A DNA stretch of 64,000 nt, from positions 6,190,001-6,254,000 of the forward strand of contig NZ_JAKWJU010000002.1 of assembly GCF_022524345.1 (NCBI RefSeq), written 5' to 3'. The notes beneath the pieces were generated by a model. That model searched no databases. It was not told the origin of the DNA and saw only the letters and a program-made list of their open reading frames with translations. Every line of letters begins with the position of its first letter. Positions within the stretch are counted from its first letter, which is position 1. This stretch comes from Streptomyces marispadix. Its GTDB lineage: Bacteria; Actinomycetota; Actinomycetes; Streptomycetales; Streptomycetaceae. Both the position numbers and the translations under genes were made by a program. Below are positions 8,871-16,696 of this stretch, piece by piece.

Positions 8871-11800
8871 GGAGGAGTCCGGCGGCGGCCTGGTGCTGCG
8901 CCGTGCCGGGCAGGGCGGCCAGGCCGAAGTCCCCTACGTGGTGGCGGTGTTGACGGAGGACGGCGACTGCCTGCCGGTCCCGGCCGCCGAGACCGTACGG
9001 CACGGCGACGGCAGCGTCGCCGTACGCGGAGAGGCACACGGCTTCGCCGCGGAGCTGCGGCTGACGGCACCGGACGCCGGTGACGAGGCCCGTGAGTCAC
9101 GCGACGCCTCGCTTACCGTGCGGCGCACCGCGGACACTTCCGTGAGGGCCGCGCTGCGGGCCGAGTTGCGCCTTGGCGCCCTCGACGGCGAGGACCCGGG
9201 CTGGCTCGTCCCCGGCGTCTTCTACAGGCAGAACAGGCTGCCCGACTGCACACGCCCGTACCCGCGTTACGAGGCGGGCGTGCGCGACGCGGCGTCCATG
9301 ACGTGGGACGCCTGGTCGTTCCGCGCGGACCGCTGCGCGACCCCGGCCGTCTTCGCCCGCGACGGCGAAGGCGGCGGCGCACTCGTACTCGCCGCCGAGC
9401 ACGGCCCGTTGGGAGAGTCGGGCGTCGGCTTCGCGCTGCTGCCCGGCGGGCGGCCCGCGCTGCGGCTGCACGCCCCGTACCGCGAGGAGCCCGTCAGCTA
9501 CTACGGCTCGTCCGAACCCAGGCCCGCCGAGACCCCCGCCCATCTGTGGCGGCCCGGCGAGTCCCACACCCTCGGCTTCGCCGTCCACCTCCTCGACGCG
9601 GACCCGCACGCCTACGCGCCGGTGCTGCGCGCCCACCACGAACGCACCTCGGATACGGGCCAGGACGCTGCGGGCCAGGGCGCGACGGGCCAGGACCCGC
9701 GGCGGCACGCCCCCGCGGCGTGGGTGAGCCTGGAGGAGGCCGCCGAACTGACCGCGTACGGGCTGCACCGCTGGCACTACCGCCCCGACCCGCCCGTACT
9801 GCTGGAGACGGCCGCCTTCGACCGCGAAGCGCTCGGGGAGAGCGGCGACAGGCAGGCCATGCACGTCTCCTGGATCAGCGGCGTCCCCTACGCGCACGCC
9901 CTGCTGCTGCACGCACGCCGCACGGGCGACGCCGAGCAGGCGGACGCCGCGGTCGGCGTGCTCGACCACATCGCCGGGAACCTCACACCCGGCGGCACCT
10001 TCTGGGGCCAGTGGACGAGGAAGAACGGCTGGGCACACGGCTGGCATCCCGACAGCAGGCGGCTGCACTCCCGCACACTCGCCGACGCCACGCTCTTCCT
10101 GCTGCGCGCCCTCGTCGCGGAACGGGCAGGCGGCAGGGACCATCCGCGGTGGGAGCGTGCGGTGCGCTCCAACCTCGCGGCGGCGGCAGCGGGCCAGGAC
10201 ACCGCAACGGGACGGCTGCCCGCCGCACTCGACAGCCGCACGGGCGAGGCGCTGGACCACCGGGGCGGCGCCGGGCTCTCCTGGATCGCGCCGCTCGCCG
10301 AGGCCGCGGGCGCACTGGGCGAACCCTCGCTGCTGGACGCCGCGCGGCGCGCGGGCGCGCACCACGCGGCCGACGTACGGGCCGAATTCCTCTGCGGCGC
10401 ACCGGAGGACGTCTCCCTCGCCCCCACCTCCGAGGACGGCTACAACGCGCTGATCGCCTACACGCTGCTGTACGAGGCCGACCCAGGCGACGCCCGATGG
10501 CTGGAACTCGCCCGCCACGCCGCCGACTGGACACTGACCTTCCGCTACACCTACGACGTGCACTTCCCCGAGGACACCCTCCTCGGGCGCTACGGCTTCC
10601 GTACCCGGGGAGCGGACCAGGCGTCGCCCTCCAACCAGCATCTGCATGCCTTCGGGCTGATCTGCCTGCCCGAGACCGTGCGGCTGGCGCGGCATCTCGG
10701 CGATCCTTACTACCTGCGCTCGGCACGCGAGAACCTCGACTGCTTCCGGCAGTTCGTCGCCCGCCGTGACGGCGACTTCAACGCCTACCGGGGCATGGTC
10801 AGCGAGCGCTTCTACCAGACGGAGTGCTTCCAGGCGAAGGGGATGCTGCTCACGCTCTCCCACGCGTGGTCGGCCGGGGTGCTGCTGTACGCGTGCGAGA
10901 CGGCGCGGAGCATGCCCGAATTCCGGCAGCCGGCACGCGAGCCGGTGCGCGGCCCGCAGCGGGAGGCCGACGTCGACGCGGAACCGGACGCGGAACCGGA
11001 CGGGCGCACCGGCGAAGGTTCCGGCCCTGACCGGGAGCAACCGCTGCGCTTCCCAAGGGAGTTCCGCTGGGGCACCGCCACATCCGCGTACCAGGTCGAG
11101 GGCGCCGCGGACGCCGACGGGAGGGGCGAGTCGATCTGGGACCGCTTCTGCCGGGTGCCCGGTGCGGTGGAGAACGGCGACACGGGCGACGTGGCCTGCG
11201 ACATGTACCGGCGTGCCTCCGACGACATCGCGCTGATGGCCCGGCTGGGCGTCGGCGCCCACCGGTTCTCGATCGCCTGGCCGCGCATCGTGCCGTCCGG
11301 CACGGGACGCGTCGAGCCGCGCGGCCTGGCGCACTACGACCGCTTCATCGACACCCTCCTCGAACACGGCATCAGCCCGCTCGTCACCCTCTACCACTGG
11401 GACCTGCCGCAGCCGCTCCAGGAGCGCGGCGGGTGGCGGGCCCGCGAGACGGCGGAGGCGTTCGCCGAGTACGCCGAGGTGTGCTTCGACGCCTTCGGGG
11501 ACCGCGTACGGGACTGGGTCACCGTCAACGAGCCGTGGATCGCCGGGCTGCTGGGCCACCAACTCGGGCTGCACGCACCGGGGGAGAGGGACCTGGCGGG
11601 CTCGGTGAAGGCCATGCACCATCTGCTGCTGGCACATGGGATGGCCGCGCCCCGCGCGGGCCGTGACGCCCGTACGGGGGTCGCACACGCACTGTTCCCG
11701 CACACGCCTGCCGACCCCGCCAGCGAGGCGGACCGTGCCGCGGCCCACGCCTCCGACGGCTACGTCAACCGCTGGTTCCTCGACGCCGTGCACGGCCGCG

Positions 11801-12420
11801 GTTACCCCGAGGACATGCGGCGGCACTGGGAACGAGCCGCGGGCGAACTGGACTTCGTACGGGACTCGGACATGGAGACCATCGGCTCCGGCAGCGACTT
11901 CATCGGCGTCAACTACTACACGCGGCGCATCGTCAGCGCCCGCGACCGGCAGGCCGCGGGCGCTGACGGCGGGGCATGGCCCTGGAAGGTGGAGCCCGGA
12001 AGGCCCGGGGTGCCACGGACCGACCTCGGCTGGGAGATCGTCCCCGGTGAGCTGAGCGCCCTGCTGATACGGCTCCACCGGGACTACCCCGGCGTTCCGC
12101 TGATGATCACGGAGAACGGAGGGATCTTCGGCGACGGCCCCGGCGAGGACGGCGCCGTCCGCGACGAGCGGCGCATCCGCTTCCTCCACTCCCATCTCCT
12201 CGCGGTGCACCGGGCGTTGGAGGCGGGCGCACCCGTCGAGGGCTACTACCACTGGTCGTTCATCGACAACTTCGAGTGGGCCATGGGCTACCGGCCGCGC
12301 TTCGGGCTCGTACACCTCGACCGCGAGACGCAGCGGCGCACGATCAAGGAGAGCGGCCACTGGTACGCACGTGTGGCACGCAGCGGGACGCTGAGCCCCT
12401 GGGCGGGGGAGCGCGGGTGA
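8851..12420 (+). CDS. Bifunctional glycosidase: alpha/alpha-barrel domain fused to GH1
   Basis: This single 1189-residue frame contains two enzymes. Residues 1-690 hold a beta-rich N-terminus and an alpha/alpha-toroid-like domain, with repeated helices and motifs such as WGQWTRKNGWAHGWH and SERFYQTECFQAKGM, resembling unsaturated-glucuronyl or N-acylglucosamine-epimerase-type folds but not assigned here. An acidic linker spans about 691-730. Residues 732-1189 are a full GH1 beta-glycosidase: FRWGTATSAYQVEGAA, acid/base TVNEPW (Glu894) and nucleophile ITENGG (Glu1088). GTG 8851 has GGAAGGA ten bases upstream and overlaps the GH2 gene by 20 bases. The first domain's activity is unknown. Confidence 0.85.
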   Translation: MPASCAEEESGGGLVLRRAGQGGQAEVPYVVAVLTEDGDCLPVPAAETVRHGDGSVAVRGEAHGFAAELRLTAPDAGDEARESRDASLTVRRTADTSVRAALRAELRLGALDGEDPGWLVPGVFYRQNRLPDCTRPYPRYEAGVRDAASMTWDAWSFRADRCATPAVFARDGEGGGALVLAAEHGPLGESGVGFALLPGGRPALRLHAPYREEPVSYYGSSEPRPAETPAHLWRPGESHTLGFAVHLLDADPHAYAPVLRAHHERTSDTGQDAAGQGATGQDPRRHAPAAWVSLEEAAELTAYGLHRWHYRPDPPVLLETAAFDREALGESGDRQAMHVSWISGVPYAHALLLHARRTGDAEQADAAVGVLDHIAGNLTPGGTFWGQWTRKNGWAHGWHPDSRRLHSRTLADATLFLLRALVAERAGGRDHPRWERAVRSNLAAAAAGQDTATGRLPAALDSRTGEALDHRGGAGLSWIAPLAEAAGALGEPSLLDAARRAGAHHAADVRAEFLCGAPEDVSLAPTSEDGYNALIAYTLLYEADPGDARWLELARHAADWTLTFRYTYDVHFPEDTLLGRYGFRTRGADQASPSNQHLHAFGLICLPETVRLARHLGDPYYLRSARENLDCFRQFVARRDGDFNAYRGMVSERFYQTECFQAKGMLLTLSHAWSAGVLLYACETARSMPEFRQPAREPVRGPQREADVDAEPDAEPDGRTGEGSGPDREQPLRFPREFRWGTATSAYQVEGAADADGRGESIWDRFCRVPGAVENGDTGDVACDMYRRASDDIALMARLGVGAHRFSIAWPRIVPSGTGRVEPRGLAHYDRFIDTLLEHGISPLVTLYHWDLPQPLQERGGWRARETAEAFAEYAEVCFDAFGDRVRDWVTVNEPWIAGLLGHQLGLHAPGERDLAGSVKAMHHLLLAHGMAAPRAGRDARTGVAHALFPHTPADPASEADRAAAHASDGYVNRWFLDAVHGRGYPEDMRRHWERAAGELDFVRDSDMETIGSGSDFIGVNYYTRRIVSARDRQAAGADGGAWPWKVEPGRPGVPRTDLGWEIVPGELSALLIRLHRDYPGVPLMITENGGIFGDGPGEDGAVRDERRIRFLHSHLLAVHRALEAGAPVEGYYHWSFIDNFEWAMGYRPRFGLVHLDRETQRRTIKESGHWYARVARSGTLSPWAGERG

Positions 12421-12644
12421 CGGCGGCACGACGCGCAGGAGACACCCCGGGACCGGCGGACGGCGTCCAGCGTGGCCCGGCCCCCGGCCGGTGGGCGAAA
12501 CCTCCCCGGCCTGCTCGCTCGACTTCCGCCGACTGCGGCCTGACAGGCGGAACTTGGGCCCGGACGTGACGGACCGAACCCCACGGACGGACCCACGGTG
12601 GAGGAGGGGAGGGCGCCGAAGGGTAAGGACGGGGAGGAGGTGAC

Positions 12645-14498
12645 ATGACAAGCGAAACGAACTCCCGCATCGGAACCACCCCCCGCGCCCCCCGTGGCCG
12701 TACGCCGCTGCTCGCCGGAATCGACGTCGGCAGCACCCACTGCAAGGCCCTGCTGTGCACACCGGACGGCAAGGTGCTCGCACGTGCCCACCGGGCCACA
12801 CCACGAGAGGCGGACGGACTGGCCCATGACGCCGAAGAGTTGACGGCGGCGGCACTCGACGCGCTGGGCGACTGCGTACGCGCGGAAGGCCGTGCGCCCG
12901 ACACGATCGGACTGACGGGGATGGCCGAGACCGGCGTGCCCCTGGACCGGCACGGCGCGCCCATCGGCCCCGTGATGGCGTGGAACGACCCGGCACCCTC
13001 CGAGCACGCCGAAGCGCTGCGCAGACGCCTGGGCGAGGCCGAACTCCACGCGGCCACAGGCGTACTGCCCAGCGCCAAGGTGCCCCTCGCACGCTGGTGC
13101 TGGCTGCGTGAACACCATCCGGAACGGCTCAGCCGCATGCGGCAGTGGGCGGGCGCCGCGGACCTCGTGGCACGTGCGCTGACCGGAAGGGTCGGCACCG
13201 ACGCCACGTTCGCGCAGCGCAGCATGGCGTGGGAACCCGGCACGGCCGGCGCCGCTCTGGGCCGCTGGAGCGCCGGGCTCCTCGCGGAGGCCGGGCTCAC
13301 GCCCGCCCAGATGCCGCATGTGCATCCGCCGGGCCGCCCCGTCGGCGCCGTCACCCGAAGTGCCGCCCGCCGCCTGGGACTTCGTGCCGGTACGCAGGTC
13401 GTCGTGGCCGGACACGACCACCTCGTGGGCGCATGGATCGCGGGCGCGAGGCACGCGGGCCTGGCGGCGGACTCGATGGGCACGGCCGAGGCGGTGCTCA
13501 CGGTCTCGGCCGCTCCGCCGGACCGCTCCTCGGCGGCGGCCGAGGGGATGTCGTGGGGGCGGCACGCCGACGGCGAGCACTGGATCACCCTTGCGGGGAT
13601 GGCCAGTTCGGGGGCGCTGGTGGAATGGTTCTGCGAACGCTTCCTCGGCGTGGGCGAGCAGAGCACGCCGGACGGCAACGCCGTGGAAGGTACGGCGCGT
13701 GGCGGCTCCGGGCGGCGTACGTCCCGACTGGCCGCCCGCTACGAGGAGTTCGCGCGGCTCGTCGCCGACTGCGGGCGGCGTGTGCCGGGTCAGGCACCGG
13801 CCCTGCCCAGCGGCATCACCGTCGAGCCCTATCTCCAGGGCCGCAGCGCCCCCCGCCCAGACCCGTCCGCGCGGCTCGCCGTACACGGCATGGGCGCCGG
13901 TCACGGTCCCGCCGATCTGGCGCTGGCCCTGCTGGAGGGAGCGGCGTACCAGGCGCGCTGGATGGCCGACGTACAGGCCGAGTTGACGGGTACGGCACCG
14001 CAGGCGGTGACGCTGCTCGGCGGCTCCACACGCCAGCGCACCTGGACGGCGCTGAAGGCCGCCGTCACGCCGTGGACCACCGAGATCTGCGCCGAGCCGG
14101 AGGCGCCCGCACTGGGCGCGGCGGCGTGGGGCGGCGCGGCGATCGGCCTCGACCCGGCGGCCATCCGGCCCGGCAGCACGCCCGTCGAAGCCGGAGGCCC
14201 GGCGGCCGACGCACACCGCGACGCCTACCGGGAACGGTTCCTGCCCCTGGTCACGGCGGAGCCCGCCACGTCCGGCGCCCCCCAACCGCAGCGGGTACGC
14301 GGGCGCGCGGGCAGGCAGGACCGAAGACACGCACAGGGACCGGGGCCGGGACAGGTACCGCCACCAGAGCCGTCGCGGGACGCAACCCGGCAGCCACCGC
14401 CGGAGGCAACGCGACATCGAGAACCGCGGGCATCACGAGAACCGCGGACTCCACGAGATGAGCAGGCATCGCGAGAAGGAGAGGCATCACGCCCATGA
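12645..14498 (+). CDS. FGGY-family carbohydrate kinase
   Basis: This 617-residue kinase of the FGGY superfamily phosphorylates a polyol, ketose or sugar acid. LLAGIDVGSTHCKALL is the N-terminal ATP-binding motif, MAWNDPAP follows, and VVAGHDHLVGAW with DSMGTAEA and LLGGSTRQRTW belong to the C-terminal half. GGGAGGAGG lies just before the ATG. About 80 C-terminal residues are a Pro/Arg/Glu-rich disordered tail not expected in the family. The gene follows a 224-base gap but continues the operon's direction, and it overlaps the aldolase (ATGA), suggesting that its product is the aldolase's substrate. Confidence 0.88.
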   Translation: MTSETNSRIGTTPRAPRGRTPLLAGIDVGSTHCKALLCTPDGKVLARAHRATPREADGLAHDAEELTAAALDALGDCVRAEGRAPDTIGLTGMAETGVPLDRHGAPIGPVMAWNDPAPSEHAEALRRRLGEAELHAATGVLPSAKVPLARWCWLREHHPERLSRMRQWAGAADLVARALTGRVGTDATFAQRSMAWEPGTAGAALGRWSAGLLAEAGLTPAQMPHVHPPGRPVGAVTRSAARRLGLRAGTQVVVAGHDHLVGAWIAGARHAGLAADSMGTAEAVLTVSAAPPDRSSAAAEGMSWGRHADGEHWITLAGMASSGALVEWFCERFLGVGEQSTPDGNAVEGTARGGSGRRTSRLAARYEEFARLVADCGRRVPGQAPALPSGITVEPYLQGRSAPRPDPSARLAVHGMGAGHGPADLALALLEGAAYQARWMADVQAELTGTAPQAVTLLGGSTRQRTWTALKAAVTPWTTEICAEPEAPALGAAAWGGAAIGLDPAAIRPGSTPVEAGGPAADAHRDAYRERFLPLVTAEPATSGAPQPQRVRGRAGRQDRRHAQGPGPGQVPPPEPSRDATRQPPPEATRHREPRASREPRTPRDEQASREGEASRP

Positions 14499-15559
14499 GT
14501 GCCGCCACACCAGCCTCACACGTGCCACCGGCCGCATCGGCCGGCTCAGGGCCGCAGTCGCAACCGCCCCTCGCGGGCGGATCACCGGCGCCCTCGGCGC
14601 TGGCCCGCCCCTCCGGGTGCTTCGCGATGGTCGCCATGGACCAGCGCGACTCGCTGCGCACCATGATGGCCGCCGCTGCCGCCCGCAGAGCCCACGGCGC
14701 CGCGGGGCCGGAGGCCGGCGCGGGTACGGAGGCGGGCGCCGGGGCGTCCGTACCGGACAGCGCACTCACCGACTTCAAGCTCGACGTCGCCCGCAGCCTC
14801 GGCCCCGCCGCGTCCGCCCTGCTCATCGACCATGACTACGGCTACCGCGCGCTGACGGACGCACGAGTGCTGCCGCCCTCCTGTGCGACGGTCCTCGCGG
14901 TAGACACCCTCGACCAGCGGCCCGGCGGCCCGGTCGAGGACACCGGCCTCGACGAGGGCGTCGACATAGCCGCGGCGGCGGCCGAAGGCACCCGCGCGCT
15001 CAAGCTCCTCGTCATCTGGCGCCGCGACGGCCACCGCGACCGGCGCACGGCACTCGCCGCGCGCTTCATCGAGCTGTGCCGCGCCGCGGGGCTCGCCTCC
15101 GTGCTCGAACCCGTGGCAAGGCCCACGCCCGAGGAGGAGGCCGCCGGTACGTTCGGGCTCAACGACGCCATCGTGGAGGCCGCGAGGGAACTGGCACCGC
15201 TGCGCCCCTCCCTCTACAAGTGCCAGGTCCCGTACGGAGGTTCGGGCACCCTCGGCGAGATCGCGGCGCAGGCCGAACGGATCGACGAGGAAGTCGACGT
15301 GCCATGGGTGGTGCTCTCCCAGGGCGTCGCGCGCGCCGACTTCCCACGTGCCGTGGAGGCGGCCTGCCGCGCCGGTGCGTCCGGCTTCCTCGCGGGGCGT
15401 GCCCTGTGGACCGACGCGCTCGACGCCGATGACCGCGGCGCACAGCTCCAAGGCCCGTGCGTGGAGCGGCTGCGGCGCCTCGCCGAGACCGTCGACGCGC
15501 ACGGCCGCCCCTGGTGGCAGGCCCCCGCCGCCGTCAGCGGCGCCGGGGGTGCCGCATGA
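14495..15559 (+). CDS. LacD/YihT-like class I aldolase
   Basis: This 354-residue protein resembles tagatose-1,6-bisphosphate and sulfofructose-1-phosphate aldolases. AMDQRDSLR is the family's N-terminal signature, LLIDHDYGY and VLAVDTLDQRP follow, and LYKCQVP places the presumed Schiff-base lysine at Lys242. The first 40 residues are a low-complexity extension, and an Ala/Gly-rich insertion lies near residues 68-90. It overlaps the FGGY kinase and the racemase-fold gene by four bases on each side. It probably cleaves a ketose phosphate into triose-sized products. The actual substrate is unknown. Confidence 0.75.
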   Translation: MSAATPASHVPPAASAGSGPQSQPPLAGGSPAPSALARPSGCFAMVAMDQRDSLRTMMAAAAARRAHGAAGPEAGAGTEAGAGASVPDSALTDFKLDVARSLGPAASALLIDHDYGYRALTDARVLPPSCATVLAVDTLDQRPGGPVEDTGLDEGVDIAAAAAEGTRALKLLVIWRRDGHRDRRTALAARFIELCRAAGLASVLEPVARPTPEEEAAGTFGLNDAIVEAARELAPLRPSLYKCQVPYGGSGTLGEIAAQAERIDEEVDVPWVVLSQGVARADFPRAVEAACRAGASGFLAGRALWTDALDADDRGAQLQGPCVERLRRLAETVDAHGRPWWQAPAAVSGAGGAA

Positions 15560-16206
15560 GCGCCCGGGTGTGCGTGCTGCACACCGTCGCCTCGCTGCCC
15601 GCCGTCTTCGATCCGCTGCTGCGCGAGGAGGCACCGGGGGTGAGCCCGTACCACGTGGTGGACGAGAGCCTGCTCGCCGACACCGTCGCCCATGGCCGAC
15701 TGCCGCGCACCGCCGCCCGGTTGGCGGCCTACGTCACCCACGCCGAGGCGGCGGGCGCCCGCGCCGTGCTCGTCACGTGCTCATCCGTCGGGCCCGCGGC
15801 GGAGGCCGCACGTGCACTGACGGGGATACCGGTGCTGCGCGTGGACGACCCGATGGCGGCGGAGGCCGTGCGCAAGGGCCCGCGCATCGGCGTACTGGCC
15901 ACCCTCGACTCCACGCTCACTCCGACCGCCGACCTCGTTCGCCGCCACGCGGACGCCCAGGGCGCACAGGTCGCCGTCACCACCACCACATGTCCCGGCG
16001 CCTACGAGGCGAGGCTGGCCGGACGCGGCGAGGAACACGACCGGCTCATCGCCCAGGAGGCGAGGCGACTGGCCGAGGACCACGATGTGCTCGTACTCGC
16101 CCAGGCGTCCATGGCCGCCGCCGTCGGCACGGTCGCCGAGGAGTGCGGCATACCGGTGCTCACGTCACCGCGCAGCGGCACCGCTCAACTGGCCGCGATC
16201 GACTGA
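15556..16206 (+). CDS. Asp/Glu-racemase-superfamily protein, second catalytic Cys absent
   Basis: This 216-residue protein has the fold markers of the aspartate/glutamate/hydantoin racemase superfamily. VTCSSVG carries the first catalytic Cys (Cys75), and RIGVLATLDSTL marks the second half. The second Cys, normally in a motif such as LGCAGM, is replaced: the sequence reads LVLAQASM. A two-base racemase mechanism is therefore unlikely, and the protein may be an isomerase, decarboxylase or binding protein. It starts inside the aldolase stop (ATGA) and ends the operon, so it most likely acts on a metabolite of the same pathway. Confidence 0.72.
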   Translation: MSARVCVLHTVASLPAVFDPLLREEAPGVSPYHVVDESLLADTVAHGRLPRTAARLAAYVTHAEAAGARAVLVTCSSVGPAAEAARALTGIPVLRVDDPMAAEAVRKGPRIGVLATLDSTLTPTADLVRRHADAQGAQVAVTTTTCPGAYEARLAGRGEEHDRLIAQEARRLAEDHDVLVLAQASMAAAVGTVAEECGIPVLTSPRSGTAQLAAID

Positions 16207-16250
16207 CAGCCGAGCCCCCTGCTGCGCGGTGCGGGCAGCGGCCCGCCGCC

Positions 16251-16272
16251 GGCCGGTGAGCGAGGACCGGCC
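16251..16272. terminator. Bidirectional terminator-like hairpin between convergent genes
   Basis: GGCCGGT (16251-16257) and ACCGGCC (16266-16272) form a perfect seven-base-pair stem around an eight-base loop. The site lies between the end of the glycan operon on the plus strand and the end of the small secreted-protein gene on the minus strand. No U-tract follows, which is usual for terminators in this GC range. Confidence 0.5.
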
Positions 16273-16315
16273 CTGAAGCAGCCCTCAGGAGGCCCGGCAA
16301 GGCCGAACCACCCTG

Positions 16316-16609
16316 TCAGCCGCTGCAATTGAGGTCCGTCTGCCGCATGTGCCCCATCGGCTCGCCCGTGTCCGCGCGGGAGACCCGCCACAGCCGGACC
16401 GGGCCGGTCGCGGCCACCTCCTCGCCCGCCCGCACCGTGCCGAGGACCTTGCTCTCCGTGCTGTCACCGGCGTACCGGGGGGCGTGATCGTGCACCACCT
16501 CGCAGATCGCTCCTGCCTGCGCTGTGCCCCCGACCGAAGGGATCGCGATGGCGGCCACGGCGAGCGCGCAGGGCGCGGCCAGTCGAACTGCCAGTTTCCG
16601 CTTCTTCAT
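16316..16609 (-). CDS. Small secreted SH3-like protein
   Basis: This 97-residue protein starts MKKRKLAVRL and has a hydrophobic signal segment ending in GGTAQA, so it is exported. The mature part of about 65 residues (APRYAGDSTESKVLGTVRAGEEVAATGPV) resembles bacterial SH3 domains, and a Cys pair near the ends could form a disulfide. The start follows GGGAGAAGG on the minus strand, and an upstream in-frame ATG at 16669 is less likely. Such proteins are common and poorly characterised in Streptomyces. No function is assigned. Confidence 0.7.
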   Translation of the reverse strand: MKKRKLAVRLAAPCALAVAAIAIPSVGGTAQAGAICEVVHDHAPRYAGDSTESKVLGTVRAGEEVAATGPVRLWRVSRADTGEPMGHMRQTDLNCSG

Positions 16610-16696
16610 CCTTCTCCCGGTTTCGGTACGGCTCGGCGCACATCTCCACCTCCATCGTGCCAACTGCACACCCCCGTCGGCACGTTCGGGGGTGGA

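Noticed and set aside
9097..13092. A 1331-codon open frame on the minus strand
   Set aside because: It is antisense to the GH fusion and FGGY kinase, has low-complexity Arg/Pro/Val composition and no domain. Long antisense frames are normal in GC-rich genes.
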